Translations under genes and position numbers: made by a program
Part shown: positions 15,386 through 25,964 of the stretch, in pieces
Layout: every line of letters begins with the position of its first letter
How positions within the stretch are numbered: position 1 is the first letter of the stretch
NCBI RefSeq assembly: GCF_039233145.1
Contig: NZ_CP136419.1
Span: 83,501-147,500, forward strand
DNA from: Moorella humiferrea
Lineage (GTDB): Bacteria > Bacillota > DSM-521 > Neomoorellales > Neomoorellaceae
Length of the DNA stretch: 64,000 nt
Reading direction: 5' to 3'
Notes under the pieces: model-generated
Database searches by the model: none
What the model was told of the DNA's origin: nothing
The model's input: the letters and a program-made list of their open reading frames with translations, nothing else

Positions 15386-17410
15386 ATGTCCGAACGGGCT
15401 GGCGTTCAATTTTACCGGAAGGAAATCGAGCTTACGGGGGCTGTCCGCCTGGGTCTGGATCTGCTTTTCTTATGTACCGTATTTTTTCAGGCGCGGGGTG
15501 CCCTGTTGGGGGAAATTTTTCCCTTCGGCCCCGCTGCGGTGGTTGCCGTCGCCGGAAGACGACCGCGTCTTCTTTGGCCCGCGGTTGCAATTGCCACGAC
15601 AGGCGCATGGTTCGGTAACCCCGGAACTATCTACACCTCCGCGTTTCTTTATCTGTTACTGGGCGTCATTTTTAGTATTTATCCCGTCCTGCGCAAGGCG
15701 GGCGTCCTGACCCAGGGCACCGTGGCGCCGGCTGCCGTCATCCTGGTCAAAGGTTTAAGCCTGACTTTCTCGCAACCTTCTTTTTACGGGTGGGTGCAGA
15801 TAATTTTTGAGGCCCTTCTTTCCTGGGGCTTGAGCTGTGCCTTCCTCCATGCCGCCGTGACCTCGCGGCATGAGGAACGCTACTTGGGTGTGGGACTTTT
15901 TCTTCTGGGAGTACTCCTCGGCTTTCAAGGTTTACATCTTTTTGACCTCTCCCTGCAGGGCACCATCAGCCGCTACATAATTTTACTGGCGGCCCTGGCG
16001 GGAGGCCCGGGGGCGGGAGCGGCGGCGGGAGCGGCGGTGGGCTTCTTGCCCAGCCTTGCCCAGATAGTGCCTCCGGCCCTGGCCGGTCTTCTGGCCTTTG
16101 CCGGTTTAATTGCAGGTTCTTTGAAGACAATGGGTAAAGTGGGGGTCGTTGGGGGCTTTCTTTTGGCCCATCTTCTTTTAGCCAATTATTTCCTGGGACA
16201 AGACAATGTTTTGACGGCGTTAAAGGAAGGCGTGGTGGTGGCCCTGGCCTTAATGATGACCCCTTCCACTTTGATAAATAATATAGAGCGGTATTTTGCA
16301 CCGCCGGCCATAGTGCCGGCCGGGTCTTCCGGGTATGGGCGACATGAAGCCTTAAAAACGGCCTTAAAAGGTATGGCCCGCAGTTTAAAGTTTACGGGCT
16401 TTGCGGAAAGTCCTGAGGTGACCGTAAGACAGGTGGCCGGAGCGACTTGCCGGGGATGTCCGGCCGGCAAGGTCTGCTGGGAATTGGAAGGCATGCAGAT
16501 GTTAACCCTATTACAGGATTTACTGCAAAAAGGCGACCATGGTACCCTTACTTCGGCGGACATTCCTGAATGGTTGGCGTCGCGTTGCGGCCGCACCCGG
16601 GAATTATTGGCGGCGTTGACCCATGAGGCCGTTAAATTAAAGGGACTTGCGGCAGAAAACGCCCTGGCCGACTGGCTGGCCAATACCTTTGACACCCTGG
16701 CGTCTCTCATTACGACCGGCGTTGAGGAAGGGGAGGCGGAAGAACAACGGCTAAAATTAGTTGTGGGAACGGCAACCATACCTCGGTACCAGGCAGACGT
16801 TTGTGGCGATACATTTATGTCGGCAAAGCTGGAGGCGGAGAAACAGCTTTTAGTACTTGCAGATGGGATGGGCGCTGGACGCGAGGCTGCCGAAATGAGC
16901 GCTACGACCGTAGAATTGGTACGCGACCTCTTGGCGGCCGGTTTCCCGCCGGACAAAACCCTGCAGGCACTTAATATGATCTTGCTTTTAAGGGCGACCA
17001 GAGAAGCCTTTACTACTTGCGATGTGGCTTTAATCAACTGTTGTACCGGCGCGGCAGAATTTTACAAACTGGGGGCCTGCCCGACCTTTATTCTGCGGGA
17101 CGGCACAGTTAAGACTTGCGGCAGCCCTTCGCTGCCGGCCGGTATTTTGGAGGAGATACGGATTGAACCGGTATACGAAGAACTCCAGGAGGGCGATTTG
17201 CTCGTCATGGTGAGCGACGGCGTTCTGGAAGCCCATCGCGAGATAAACGAAAAGGAAAAATGGCTGGTCAAAGCCCTGCAGCGGGCCGGAGAGGGTCGGC
17301 CGCAGGAAATAGCCGATCGGTTGTTAAAGCAAGCCCGCGCCCTGGCAAACGGCAGGCCCAGGGATGATATGGCGATTATAGTTGCCCGTATTGAAAGGAT
17401 TGGTGTATAA
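15386..17410 (+). CDS. spoIIE: Stage II sporulation protein E, membrane PP2C phosphatase
   Basis: 674 aa, shorter than the Bacillus form. The first 300 residues hold about ten membrane helices; a central FtsZ-interacting/regulatory region follows and residues 460-674 form the PP2C domain with A-D-G-M-G-A-G, V-S-D-G-V and D-D-M metal sites. It dephosphorylates SpoIIAA to release sigma-F in the forespore and acts at the polar septum. Upstream lies a Spo0A box and a long-spacer sigma-A promoter. tilS and ftsH follow, as in other Firmicutes. Confidence 0.96.
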   Translation: MSERAGVQFYRKEIELTGAVRLGLDLLFLCTVFFQARGALLGEIFPFGPAAVVAVAGRRPRLLWPAVAIATTGAWFGNPGTIYTSAFLYLLLGVIFSIYPVLRKAGVLTQGTVAPAAVILVKGLSLTFSQPSFYGWVQIIFEALLSWGLSCAFLHAAVTSRHEERYLGVGLFLLGVLLGFQGLHLFDLSLQGTISRYIILLAALAGGPGAGAAAGAAVGFLPSLAQIVPPALAGLLAFAGLIAGSLKTMGKVGVVGGFLLAHLLLANYFLGQDNVLTALKEGVVVALALMMTPSTLINNIERYFAPPAIVPAGSSGYGRHEALKTALKGMARSLKFTGFAESPEVTVRQVAGATCRGCPAGKVCWELEGMQMLTLLQDLLQKGDHGTLTSADIPEWLASRCGRTRELLAALTHEAVKLKGLAAENALADWLANTFDTLASLITTGVEEGEAEEQRLKLVVGTATIPRYQADVCGDTFMSAKLEAEKQLLVLADGMGAGREAAEMSATTVELVRDLLAAGFPPDKTLQALNMILLLRATREAFTTCDVALINCCTGAAEFYKLGACPTFILRDGTVKTCGSPSLPAGILEEIRIEPVYEELQEGDLLVMVSDGVLEAHREINEKEKWLVKALQRAGEGRPQEIADRLLKQARALANGRPRDDMAIIVARIERIGV

Positions 17411-17507
17411 GAAAGAATATTTAAGGAAAAACTCACCAGATGAGGCAGGAAAAATGATAGTTGTGCCGAAATATGTTAGTAAATGAAGGTTTTTAAGGTA
17501 GAAATTC

Positions 17508-18878
17508 ATGTTGGAACGTGTCCGGCAGACAATTAGACGTTATGAACTCCTCGAACCCGGGGATAAGGTAGTGGTGGGGGTATCGGGAGGGCCGGATTCC
17601 CTGGCCCTGTTGCACGTGCTAAACACGCTGCGGGAAGAATTTTGCTGCACTTTACACGTAGCCCATTTAAACCACTGCCTACGCCCGGATGCGGAAGCCG
17701 ATGCCGAGTACGTCCGTAAACTGGCGGCAGAATGGGGTTTGGAAGCTACCATAGAGGGACGGGATGTAGCCGCCTACCAGCGCGCCAAACATCTTTCCCT
17801 TGAAGAAGCGGCCCGGGAGGTCAGATATAGCTTCCTTCAGGAAGTGGCGGCGGCCGTTGGGGCCACTAAAATTGCCGTCGGCCATCAGGCCGACGACCAG
17901 GCCGAAACGGTTCTTTTGAATTTACTCAGGGGTAGCGGGCTGACAGGACTAAAAGCCATGGTTCCCCGGCGCGGCCAGATTATAAGGCCGTTGCTTTTTA
18001 TTTCCCGTGAGGAGATAGAGGAATACTGTCAGCGGCAAGGAATAAATCCGCGCCGGGACTTTACCAATGAGGACCTTACCCTGCGGCGTAATAAAATTCG
18101 TCATCTATTATTACCCTTTTTAGCCCGGGAATTCAACCCGGCCATTATCCGGGCTTTAAGCCGTACGGCAGTAATCTTGCAGGAGGAAGAAGAAATTTTA
18201 GCCGGTTTGGCTAAAGAAGCCTTTAACGGTCTGTTGAAGGAAAAGGACCGCGACGGTAAAAATCTGGTCTTGAACCGGCAGAAAATGCTCACCATGCCTG
18301 TGGGCCTGCAGCGCCGGGTTTTACGCCTAGCGGCGTCCGCGCTGGGCAGGACGGTTGACTTTGAACAGGTAGAAGGGGCGAGGGAAGCGGCCTTAAGGGG
18401 AGGCGTCATCTCCTGGCCGGGGCATCTTAAGGTGGAAGCCCGGGAAACAGAGCTGGTCTTTATTTTACCGCAGGAAAAGGCGCGGTTCGATGGTTTTTTC
18501 CATTATCTGCAGGTTCCTGGTTTGACTCCCATACCGGAAGCCGGCTGGGCCATTCGAGCTGAGGTTACCGCGCCGCCTTCTGTTTTTTCTGGCGGGGAAG
18601 ATGAAGCCTGGCTGGACTGGGATAAAATTCACCGACCGCTGATAGTGCGCAACTGGCGGCCGGGAGACAAATTTCATCCCCTGGGCATGGTCGGGAGAAA
18701 AAAACTCCAAGATTTTTTTAGTGACATACGTTTTCCTGTAGCCAGACGCCGCTTGGTACCTGTTATTGTATGCGGGGAGCACATTGCATGGGTGGCCGGT
18801 CTTCGTCTGGCCGATGATTTTAAAATTACACCGGCTACCCGCCGGGCCCTGCATCTAAAGTTAGAACCCTGGCCGTAA
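17508..18878 (+). CDS. tilS: tRNA(Ile)-lysidine synthase
   Basis: 456 aa. PP-loop motif S-G-G-P-D-S at residues 26-31, G-H-Q-A-D-D-Q-A-E-T, then the substrate-binding and C-terminal TilS domains (R-N-W-R-P-G-D-K-F). It attaches lysine to C34 of the AUA-reading tRNA-Ile using ATP. The ATG start is at 17508. Usually hpt lies between tilS and ftsH; it is absent here, and a fresh promoter precedes ftsH. Confidence 0.95.
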   Translation: MLERVRQTIRRYELLEPGDKVVVGVSGGPDSLALLHVLNTLREEFCCTLHVAHLNHCLRPDAEADAEYVRKLAAEWGLEATIEGRDVAAYQRAKHLSLEEAAREVRYSFLQEVAAAVGATKIAVGHQADDQAETVLLNLLRGSGLTGLKAMVPRRGQIIRPLLFISREEIEEYCQRQGINPRRDFTNEDLTLRRNKIRHLLLPFLAREFNPAIIRALSRTAVILQEEEEILAGLAKEAFNGLLKEKDRDGKNLVLNRQKMLTMPVGLQRRVLRLAASALGRTVDFEQVEGAREAALRGGVISWPGHLKVEARETELVFILPQEKARFDGFFHYLQVPGLTPIPEAGWAIRAEVTAPPSVFSGGEDEAWLDWDKIHRPLIVRNWRPGDKFHPLGMVGRKKLQDFFSDIRFPVARRRLVPVIVCGEHIAWVAGLRLADDFKITPATRRALHLKLEPWP

Positions 18879-18894
18879 ATAAATAAATCCCAAA

Positions 18895-18923
18895 TTGCAA
18901 TTAAATTTACCATATGCTACAAT
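18895..18923 (+). promoter_or_regulatory. ftsH promoter
   Basis: TTGCAA (18895-18900), 17 bp, TACAAT (18918-18923). Confidence 0.65.
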
Positions 18924-18967
18924 ATATATCTATAAGATGCAGGGCGGCTTAAGAGGAGGATGAATCT

Positions 18968-20905
18968 TTGAATCGCATTTTTAAGAACCTGGCCGTATAT
19001 TTGCTGATTGTACTCCTGGCTGTTTCTATAATAAGGTTGTCGACACCCACCGAACGCACCATCGAAGAGTGGGACTTAACACGTTTTTTCCAGGCGGTAG
19101 ACCAGGGTCAGGTTCAAGAGGTCACCTTGACGCCCCACGATAGTATCATTAAAATAGACGGCATATTGAAAAACAACACCCGGTTTACAGTTAACGCTCC
19201 TGCATCCGTGAATTTAATTGACAGACTTACCGCCAAAAACGTCACCGTCAAGGCCCAACTGCCGCCGCAGCCGCCTTGGTGGACCAATCTTTTGGGGAGC
19301 CTGCTGCCCATTCTCCTTTTGGTAGGGCTGGTGGTTTTTATGATGCAGCAGACCCAGGGCGGCGGCTCGCGGGTGATGCAGTTTGGCAAAAGCCGGGCGC
19401 GGCTGCATACTGATGAGAAGCGAAAAGTCACCTTCAATGACGTCGCCGGTGCCGATGAGGCCAAGGAAGAGCTGGAAGAGGTAGTCGAGTTTCTCAAAAA
19501 TCCCCGCAAGTTTAATGAACTGGGGGCAAGGATTCCCAAAGGCGTTTTGCTATATGGGCCTCCGGGAACGGGGAAAACCCTCTTGGCCCGGGCCGTCGCC
19601 GGGGAAGCCGGCGTACCTTTTTTCAGCATCAGCGGTTCTGATTTTGTAGAAATGTTTGTAGGCGTGGGTGCCTCCAGGGTGCGGGATCTCTTCGAGCAGG
19701 CCAAGAAAAATTCACCGTGCATCGTCTTTATCGATGAGATCGATGCCGTGGGGCGCCAGCGGGGTGCCGGTTTAGGCGGCGGCCATGATGAGCGGGAGCA
19801 GACTTTAAACCAGCTCCTGGTGGAAATGGACGGGTTTAGTGCCAACGAGGGGATTATTATCATCGCGGCCACCAACCGCCCCGATATACTCGATCCGGCG
19901 CTCTTGCGGCCGGGCCGTTTTGACCGCCAAATCGTTGTTGACGTGCCCGATGTCGTGGGCCGGAAAGAGATATTAAAGGTCCATGTCCGCGGTAAACCTC
20001 TGGCCGAGGATGTCGACCTTGACGTTTTGGCGCGGCGTACCCCCGGATTTACCGGGGCCGATTTGGCCAACATGGTCAACGAGGCGGCCCTGCTGGCCGC
20101 CAGACGCGGCAAGAAGAAGATCGGCATGGATGAGATGGAAGACGCCATTGAACGGGTGATAGCCGGTCCGGAGAAAAAGTCCCGGGTCATTAGCGATTAC
20201 GAAAAACGGCTGGTAGCCTTCCACGAAGCCGGTCACGCCCTGCTGGGGCATTACCTGCCCCATACCGATCCTTTGCACAAAGTGTCAATAATACCCCGGG
20301 GTCGGGCCGGGGGCTATACCCTGCTCCTTCCCAAAGAAGACCGCCGCTATATGACGAAATCCCAGATTTTAGACCAGGTAACGATGCTTTTAGGCGGCAG
20401 GGTGGCCGAAGCGCTGGTGCTCAAAGAAATCAGTACGGGAGCCCAGAATGATTTAGAAAGGGCCACCGAGCTAGTACGTAAAATGATTACCGAGTTCGGC
20501 ATGTCTGATGAACTTGGGCCCCTGACCTTCGGCCGCAGACAGGAAACCGTCTTTTTAGGCCGTGATATAGCCAGGGACCGCAATTACAGCGAGGCAGTGG
20601 CCTTTTCCATCGACAAGGAGGCCCGTCATATTATCGACGAATGTTACAACCGGGCTAAAGAGATACTCCAGAAACACATGGATGAGTTGCATCTTGTGGC
20701 CCGGGCTCTCATGGAAAAAGAAACCCTGGAAGCCGAAGAATTCACGGCAATAATCGAGGCCTACAATCAGGAGCACCGGCCCCAGGAAGACAACAGCAAG
20801 CTGCCGGAGGGAGACAACAAACCTCCAGAGGCCGGTGGCGGCACTCCTGCCAAGGAGCCGGTGATTAAACTAAACTATTTTCACTGCTTGAAAGGAGTAT
20901 GGTAG
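18968..20905 (+). CDS. ftsH: ATP-dependent zinc metalloprotease FtsH
   Basis: 645 aa. Two membrane segments flank an external domain, then the AAA module with G-P-P-G-T-G-K-T near residue 200 and F-I-D-E-I-D, and the M41 protease with H-E-A-G-H at 419-423. It degrades membrane and regulatory proteins. The start is TTG with AGAGGAGGA upstream. The charged tail (P-E-G-D-N-K-P-P-E region) is variable among homologues; its last codons overlap ndk by 7 bp. Confidence 0.97.
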   Translation: MNRIFKNLAVYLLIVLLAVSIIRLSTPTERTIEEWDLTRFFQAVDQGQVQEVTLTPHDSIIKIDGILKNNTRFTVNAPASVNLIDRLTAKNVTVKAQLPPQPPWWTNLLGSLLPILLLVGLVVFMMQQTQGGGSRVMQFGKSRARLHTDEKRKVTFNDVAGADEAKEELEEVVEFLKNPRKFNELGARIPKGVLLYGPPGTGKTLLARAVAGEAGVPFFSISGSDFVEMFVGVGASRVRDLFEQAKKNSPCIVFIDEIDAVGRQRGAGLGGGHDEREQTLNQLLVEMDGFSANEGIIIIAATNRPDILDPALLRPGRFDRQIVVDVPDVVGRKEILKVHVRGKPLAEDVDLDVLARRTPGFTGADLANMVNEAALLAARRGKKKIGMDEMEDAIERVIAGPEKKSRVISDYEKRLVAFHEAGHALLGHYLPHTDPLHKVSIIPRGRAGGYTLLLPKEDRRYMTKSQILDQVTMLLGGRVAEALVLKEISTGAQNDLERATELVRKMITEFGMSDELGPLTFGRRQETVFLGRDIARDRNYSEAVAFSIDKEARHIIDECYNRAKEILQKHMDELHLVARALMEKETLEAEEFTAIIEAYNQEHRPQEDNSKLPEGDNKPPEAGGGTPAKEPVIKLNYFHCLKGVW

Positions 20906-21324
20906 TGGAACGCACCTTTGCCATGATTAAGCCCGAAGGGGTCGCAAGGGGCCTCGTCGGGGCCATAATTCAAAGGATTGAAAGGAAAGGGTACCGGATT
21001 GTCGCCCTGAAGATGCTGCGTTTAACCCCGGAAATGGCTGCCAGGCATTATGCCGAGCACCAGGGTAAACCTTTTTATGGAGCACTAGTCGACCACATTA
21101 CATCTGGCCCTGTAGTGGCCATGGTACTGGAAGGACCTGGGGTTATTGCCGGCCTGCGACGGATGATGGGTCCCACCAATCCTCAGGATGCTCCTCCCGG
21201 TACCATTCGCGGCGATTTTGCCCTGGAAGTAGGGCAAAACGTCATCCACGGCTCAGATTCCCCGGCGAGTGCCGAACGGGAGATAGCCCTTTTCTTCAGC
21301 CCAGCCGAGTTGACTGATAAATAG
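20899..21324 (+). CDS. ndk: Nucleoside diphosphate kinase
   Basis: 141 aa, slightly shorter than the usual ~150. It carries T-F-A-M-I-K-P-E-G, the R-G-D-F region and the active histidine in N-V-I-H-G-S-D-S. It transfers the gamma phosphate between NTPs and NDPs. The ribosome site GAAAGGAG lies inside the end of ftsH, and ATG 20899 overlaps its stop, so the genes are coupled. Terminator directly downstream. Confidence 0.95.
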   Translation: MVVERTFAMIKPEGVARGLVGAIIQRIERKGYRIVALKMLRLTPEMAARHYAEHQGKPFYGALVDHITSGPVVAMVLEGPGVIAGLRRMMGPTNPQDAPPGTIRGDFALEVGQNVIHGSDSPASAEREIALFFSPAELTDK

Positions 21325-21350
21325 GCCGGAATAGCCCGGCCCTTTTCTTT
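21324..21350 (+). terminator. Terminator after ndk
   Basis: GGCCGG / CCGGCC (21324-21329 with 21336-21341) then CCTTTTCTTT. Confidence 0.7.
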
Positions 21351-21376
21351 ATAGGGGTGGACGGAGGGGTTAGGGC

Positions 21377-21886
21377 ATGAAAACTCAAGAACGACGTCAG
21401 AGGCTTTTACAGCTTTTAAACAGCGAGCAGCCCCGGAAGGGTACCGAACTGGCTGCCCTCCTGGGCGTCAGCCGCCAGGTTATTGTTCAGGACGTGGCCG
21501 TGATGCGGGCCGCGGGAGTCAATATTTTAGCCACCCCCCAGGGGTATCTTCTGCCCGACGTGAACAACAGAAGCCGGCGTATTTTTCCCTGCCTGCATGG
21601 CTTCGAAGCCATTGAGAGGGAACTCCAGGTAATAGTTGATTGTGGCGGCAAGGTAATTGATGTGATCGTTGAACATCCCCTTTACGGCGAAATTCGGGGC
21701 TACCTTATGATCGCCTCCCGCTTTGACGTACAAAAATTTATTGGCGATTTAAAGGAGAGCGGGGCTCAGCCCCTTTACACCCTGACGGAGAGCGGCGTCC
21801 ATCTCCATACGGTGGAAGCACCCCGGGAAGAAGTTTTAGATATAATCGCAGAAAAGCTGGCTCAAGAAGGTTTCCTTATAAAATAG
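21377..21886 (+). CDS. niaR: Niacin-responsive repressor NiaR (HTH plus 3H domain)
   Basis: 169 aa. Winged HTH_11 domain (residues 1-60) followed by the 3H domain, named for its conserved histidines: C-L-H-G, V-E-H-P-L-Y-G-E and V-H-L-H. NiaR represses NAD biosynthesis and niacin uptake genes in response to nicotinic acid. No NAD gene is adjacent here, so its targets lie elsewhere. ATG start with GGAGGGG upstream. Confidence 0.9.
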   Translation: MKTQERRQRLLQLLNSEQPRKGTELAALLGVSRQVIVQDVAVMRAAGVNILATPQGYLLPDVNNRSRRIFPCLHGFEAIERELQVIVDCGGKVIDVIVEHPLYGEIRGYLMIASRFDVQKFIGDLKESGAQPLYTLTESGVHLHTVEAPREEVLDIIAEKLAQEGFLIK

Positions 21887-22108
21887 ATTAATTTTGCCTT
21901 GGTTAAGGTGTATTAAGTAAAAAAATAACAATTTATTTTTTATTAAACAAGGGTTATTATTATAAGTAAAAAGATACGTCGTTTTAGATTTAAGTTGTAA
22001 ATATTATCATAATGGACGATCAGGCAGGAAAGTTGGCTTTTGTGTAGAATTTTACTAATATCCACCGAGGTGGATGTTCATTTTATTGAAACGAGAGGAG
22101 TGGTCAGT
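21887..22108 (+). promoter_or_regulatory. AT-rich control region of fhs with a perfect palindrome
   Basis: 222 bp without a gene, far richer in A and T than the flanks at 21890-22015. No promoter stands out clearly; CATAAT near 22009 is one possible -10. At 22060-22075 lies the palindrome ATCCACC-GA-GGTGGAT, 33 bp upstream of the start codon, probably within the leader. It could be an operator or an mRNA hairpin. Confidence 0.45.
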
Positions 22109-23788
22109 TTGGCCAAAATACCCAGCGACATCGAAATCGCCCAGGCGGCGAAAATGAAGCCGGTAATGGAACTGGCCCGGGCCCTGGGGATCGAGGAAGA
22201 TGAGGTGGAACTCTACGGTAAATACAAGGCCAAAATCTCCCTTGATGTGTATAAACGTCTTAAAAATAAACCGGACGGGAAGCTAATTCTAGTTACCGCC
22301 ATAACGCCGACACCTGCTGGCGAAGGCAAAACGACAACCAGTGTGGGCCTTACGGACGCCCTTGCCCGTTTGGGTAAAAAGGTGATGGTGTGTCTGCGGG
22401 AACCCTCCTTGGGGCCCAGCTTTGGTATTAAAGGAGGGGCGGCCGGCGGTGGATACGCCCAGGTTGTTCCCATGGAAGATATAAATTTGCACTTTACAGG
22501 CGACATTCATGCCGTTACTTATGCCCACAACCTCCTGGCCGCCATGGTAGACAACCACCTGCAGCAGGGAAATGCCTTAAACATTGATCCCCGTACCGTC
22601 ACCTGGCGGCGGGTCATCGATCTTAACGACCGCGCCCTGCGCCACATCGTCATCGGATTGGGAGGCAAGGCCAACGGCGTGCCGCGGGAAACGGGCTTTG
22701 ATATTTCCGTTGCTTCGGAGGTCATGGCCTGCCTTTGTTTGGCCAGCGACCTCATGGATCTGAAGGAACGTTTCCGCCGCATTGTTGTGGGTTACACTTA
22801 CGACGGTAAGCCCGTAACCGCCGGCGATCTGGAGGCCCAGGGGTCCATGGCCCTTTTGATGAAGGACGCCATCAAACCCAACCTGGTCCAAACCCTGGAG
22901 AACACCCCGGCCTTCGTCCACGGCGGTCCCTTCGCCAACATCGCCCACGGATGTAATAGTATTGTAGCTACCAGGACGGCTTTGAAGCTGGCCGACTATG
23001 TGGTGACGGAAGCCGGATTCGGCGCCGACCTGGGCGCGGAGAAGTTTTTTGATGTTAAATGCCGTTATGCCGGTTTAAAGCCGGACGCCACGGTAATCGT
23101 GGCTACCGTCCGCGCCTTAAAGATGCACGGTGGCGTGCCTAAAGGGGAGCTGGCCGCAGAAAATCTGGAGGCCCTGCGTCAGGGATTTGCCAATCTGGAA
23201 AAACATATTGAAAATGTAGGCAAGTTCGGCGTACCGGCGGTTGTGGCCATTAACGTATTCCCCACCGATACCCGCGCCGAACTGGATCTCCTTTTTGAAC
23301 TATGCCGCAAAGCCGGCGCGGAAGTGGCCATATCCGAAGTATGGGCCAGGGGCGGTGCCGGGGGCCTCGAGTTAGCCCAGAAGGTCCTCAGCACCATTGA
23401 AACCAAGCCTTCGAATTTCCGTCCCCTCTATGAACTGGAACTGGGCATAAAGGAAAAGATCCATAAAATCGCCACGGAAATTTACGGTGCCGACGGCGTC
23501 AACTATACAGCGGAAGCCGACAAGGCCATTGAACGCTATGAAGCAATGGGTTACGGCAATCTTCCCGTGGTCATGGCCAAAACCCAGTATTCCTTTTCGG
23601 ATGACATGACCAAACTCGGCAGGCCGCAGAACTTTACCATTACCGTTCGTGAGGTAAGGCTGTCGGCGGGGGCGGGTTTCATCGTTCCCATAACCGGGGC
23701 CATCATGACCATGCCCGGTTTGCCGAAGCGCCCGGCGGCCTGCAGCATCGATATCGATGCCGACGGTGTAATTACCGGCCTATTCTAA
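22109..23788 (+). CDS. fhs: Formate-tetrahydrofolate ligase
   Basis: 559 aa. It makes 10-formyl-THF from formate, ATP and THF, the entry to the methyl branch of the Wood-Ljungdahl pathway. Motifs: [12 protein letters not shown] loop, [17 protein letters not shown], and the C-terminal P-G-L-P-K-R-P-A-A. It agrees closely with the M. thermoacetica enzyme as I recall it, with scattered substitutions. The open frame begins at 22040, but TTG 22109 with GAGAGGAG upstream gives the standard N-terminus. Terminator at 23816. Confidence 0.98.
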   Translation: MAKIPSDIEIAQAAKMKPVMELARALGIEEDEVELYGKYKAKISLDVYKRLKNKPDGKLILVTAITPTPAGEGKTTTSVGLTDALARLGKKVMVCLREPSLGPSFGIKGGAAGGGYAQVVPMEDINLHFTGDIHAVTYAHNLLAAMVDNHLQQGNALNIDPRTVTWRRVIDLNDRALRHIVIGLGGKANGVPRETGFDISVASEVMACLCLASDLMDLKERFRRIVVGYTYDGKPVTAGDLEAQGSMALLMKDAIKPNLVQTLENTPAFVHGGPFANIAHGCNSIVATRTALKLADYVVTEAGFGADLGAEKFFDVKCRYAGLKPDATVIVATVRALKMHGGVPKGELAAENLEALRQGFANLEKHIENVGKFGVPAVVAINVFPTDTRAELDLLFELCRKAGAEVAISEVWARGGAGGLELAQKVLSTIETKPSNFRPLYELELGIKEKIHKIATEIYGADGVNYTAEADKAIERYEAMGYGNLPVVMAKTQYSFSDDMTKLGRPQNFTITVREVRLSAGAGFIVPITGAIMTMPGLPKRPAACSIDIDADGVITGLF

Positions 23789-23815
23789 AAAAGAAACACC
23801 GCTTGAAAGTATCTC

Positions 23816-23839
23816 CCCCACCCATGTGGTGGGGTTTTT
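23816..23839 (+). terminator. Terminator after fhs
   Basis: CCCCACC / GGTGGGG (23816-23822 with 23828-23834), 5-nt loop, TTTTT. Confidence 0.85.
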
Positions 23840-23887
23840 GCTTCATCGGTCGGGTGGTATAATTTAGGATAGAGGAGTGGATTATGA

Positions 23888-25084
23888 ATGGCTTGGCAGG
23901 AAGATATCGAGATAATAGAAATACCGGACGGCACTACGGCCAGGCGTCTGATGGCTGACATCGGCGTCGAGGGGCGGGGCATTGAGCTGATGACGCCCAA
24001 GGCCCTTTACTACTGCCTTAAGTTAAAGGACGTACCGGCCAGGGCAGCCAATATTTTAAAACAGGAAATGCTGGCCAGGGGTGGAGAGGCGGCCATGGCC
24101 GCGGGTGTGGCCGGTTGGTCTGTTGAAAGGACAGATGTCCTTCTCTTTGCCACCGCCCGCCAGCTGGAACTTTTGGCCGACAAGCTTAAAGAACAGTATT
24201 TCGGTCTGAATAGACTGGCCATCGCCATCCGCGAGGCCCTGAAAGCATGGGAAGGGCGGGGTGAAATCCGTGAAATAAAGTGCCCGCGTGGACCCCTAAT
24301 TATCGGGCGGCGGACCTTGATCATGGGAATACTCAATGTGACGCCCGACTCCTTTTCGGACGGAGGGCGCTTCTATGACCCCGGCGCGGCCGTGGAGCAT
24401 GCCCACCGCCTGGTGGAAGAGGGCGCCGATATCATCGATGTCGGAGGAGAATCAACCCGGCCCGGCCACAGGCCGATAGACGCCGAGGAAGAATGGCGGC
24501 GCCTGGAGCCGGTTTTAAAGCGCCTGGTGGCGGAGATCAAAGTTCCCATTTCTGTAGATACCTATAAGGCGGTTACGGCCAGACGGGCCCTGGATTTGGG
24601 GGTAGACATCATTAACGATATCTGGGGCTGCCGGGCTGATGCCCATATGGCATCCGTTTGCGGTCGCTACCGGGCGCCGGTAGTCATTATGCATAACCAG
24701 GAAGGGACAACCTACAACGATTTAATGTTTGACATTTTGTCGTTTTTAAGGACCGGCATCCGCCTTCTGGAAGACAACGGCGTCCCTCCTGAAAACATCA
24801 TCGTCGATCCCGGCATCGGCTTTGGCAAAGATCTGCAGCAGAACCTGGAGGTTATGGGACGTTTACGGGAACTTAAAGTGCTGGGGAAACCCGTGCTCCT
24901 GGGAACTTCGCGTAAATCGATGATCGGGAAAGTCCTCGATCTGCCGGTGGATCAGCGTTTAGAGGGTACGGCGGCCACAGTGGCCCTGGGGATATCCCAG
25001 GGGGTGGACATCGTCCGCGTTCATGACGTAAGAGCCATGCTGCGGGTGGCCAGGATGACCGACGCCGTTGTACGGCGGGCTTAA
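23888..25084 (+). CDS. folP: Dihydropteroate synthase with N-terminal extension
   Basis: 398 aa, about 120 longer than the common enzyme. The catalytic TIM barrel starts near residue 140 with G-I-L-N-V-T-P-D-S-F-S-D-G-G and D-V-G-G-E-S-T-R-P-G, and ends with the K-S-M-I-G and R-V-H-D-V motifs. It joins p-aminobenzoate to the pterin pyrophosphate. The N-terminal ~130 residues form a separate helical domain seen in clostridial DHPS proteins; its role is not known to me. A TATAAT lies 25 bp upstream (23858-23863). Placement after fhs links folate synthesis to C1 metabolism. Confidence 0.93.
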   Translation: MAWQEDIEIIEIPDGTTARRLMADIGVEGRGIELMTPKALYYCLKLKDVPARAANILKQEMLARGGEAAMAAGVAGWSVERTDVLLFATARQLELLADKLKEQYFGLNRLAIAIREALKAWEGRGEIREIKCPRGPLIIGRRTLIMGILNVTPDSFSDGGRFYDPGAAVEHAHRLVEEGADIIDVGGESTRPGHRPIDAEEEWRRLEPVLKRLVAEIKVPISVDTYKAVTARRALDLGVDIINDIWGCRADAHMASVCGRYRAPVVIMHNQEGTTYNDLMFDILSFLRTGIRLLEDNGVPPENIIVDPGIGFGKDLQQNLEVMGRLRELKVLGKPVLLGTSRKSMIGKVLDLPVDQRLEGTAATVALGISQGVDIVRVHDVRAMLRVARMTDAVVRRA

Positions 25085-25111
25085 GTTAAACCAAAATTAA
25101 AGGTTTTTTTA

Positions 25112-25140
25112 TTGCTCCTTAAGAATGCCTGCGTTACAAT
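25112..25140 (+). promoter_or_regulatory. Promoter of pstB-phoU
   Basis: TTGCTC (25112-25117), 17 bp, TACAAT (25135-25140). Confidence 0.6.
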
Positions 25141-25185
25141 GGTTTTAGGTCTACACCTTTGCTCCCCGGGGGAGGTAGAAACGCG

Positions 25186-25944
25186 ATGTTTCGCCCCAAA
25201 GTTAAGGTAACAAACCTTAATTTTTATTATGGAACCAAGTGGGCCTTAAAGGATATCAGTATGGAGATAAAACCTAATTCCGTTACGGCTCTGATCGGCC
25301 CTTCGGGGTGCGGTAAATCCACTTTTTTACGCACGTTAAACCGTTTAAACGACCTTATTGAAGGAGTGAAAATCTCCGGAGAAGTTCTTCTGGATGGGGA
25401 AAACATCTACGCGCCCGATGTAGATCCTATAAGCCTGCGCAGGCGAGTGGGCATGGTATTTCAGCAGCCCAATCCCTTCCCTATGTCCATTTACGACAAT
25501 GTAGCGTACGGTCCCCGGATTCACGGCATTAAAAGGAAAGAACAACTCGATGCAATCGTAGAAAGAAGTCTTAAAAGGGCGGCATTATGGGATGAAGTGG
25601 CCGACCGTCTCCACCGGCCGGCGCTAGGTTTGTCCGGCGGACAGCAGCAGCGCCTGTGTATAGCCAGACTTTTAGCCGTAGAGCCGGAGGTCGTCCTCAT
25701 GGATGAACCTTCATCGGCCCTGGACCCCATTTCAACTTTAAAAATTGAAGAGTTGATACGGGTTTTAAAGGAAAGTTACACCATTGTGATAGTAACCCAT
25801 AATATGCAGCAGGCGGCCCGCGTTTCCGACTACACGGCCTTTTTCCTTGACGGGGAAATGATCGAATACGATGATACGGAGATTATTTTTACCAGGCCGC
25901 GGGACCAGCGTACCGAAGATTATATCACCGGCCGTTTCGGTTGA
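25186..25944 (+). CDS. pstB: Phosphate ABC transporter ATP-binding protein
   Basis: 252 aa. ABC ATPase with Walker [10 protein letters not shown], signature L-S-G-G-Q-Q-Q-R, Walker B V-V-L-M-D-E-P and the PstB features F-Q-Q-P-N-P-F and the C-terminal D-Y-I-T-G-R-F-G. It powers high-affinity phosphate uptake with PstC/PstA/PstS, none of which is in this window. The start is ATG 25186 behind GGGGGAGGT; the longer frame from 25159 is not used. phoU follows 20 bp later. Confidence 0.95.
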   Translation: MFRPKVKVTNLNFYYGTKWALKDISMEIKPNSVTALIGPSGCGKSTFLRTLNRLNDLIEGVKISGEVLLDGENIYAPDVDPISLRRRVGMVFQQPNPFPMSIYDNVAYGPRIHGIKRKEQLDAIVERSLKRAALWDEVADRLHRPALGLSGGQQQRLCIARLLAVEPEVVLMDEPSSALDPISTLKIEELIRVLKESYTIVIVTHNMQQAARVSDYTAFFLDGEMIEYDDTEIIFTRPRDQRTEDYITGRFG

Positions 25945-25964
25945 TATAAGGGAGGTGAAAACGA

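Noticed and set aside
19114..20190. 358-codon frame on the minus strand inside ftsH
   Set aside because: It lies antisense to a highly conserved gene, has Ser/Arg/Pro-biased composition typical of mirrored coding sequence, and has no ribosome site.
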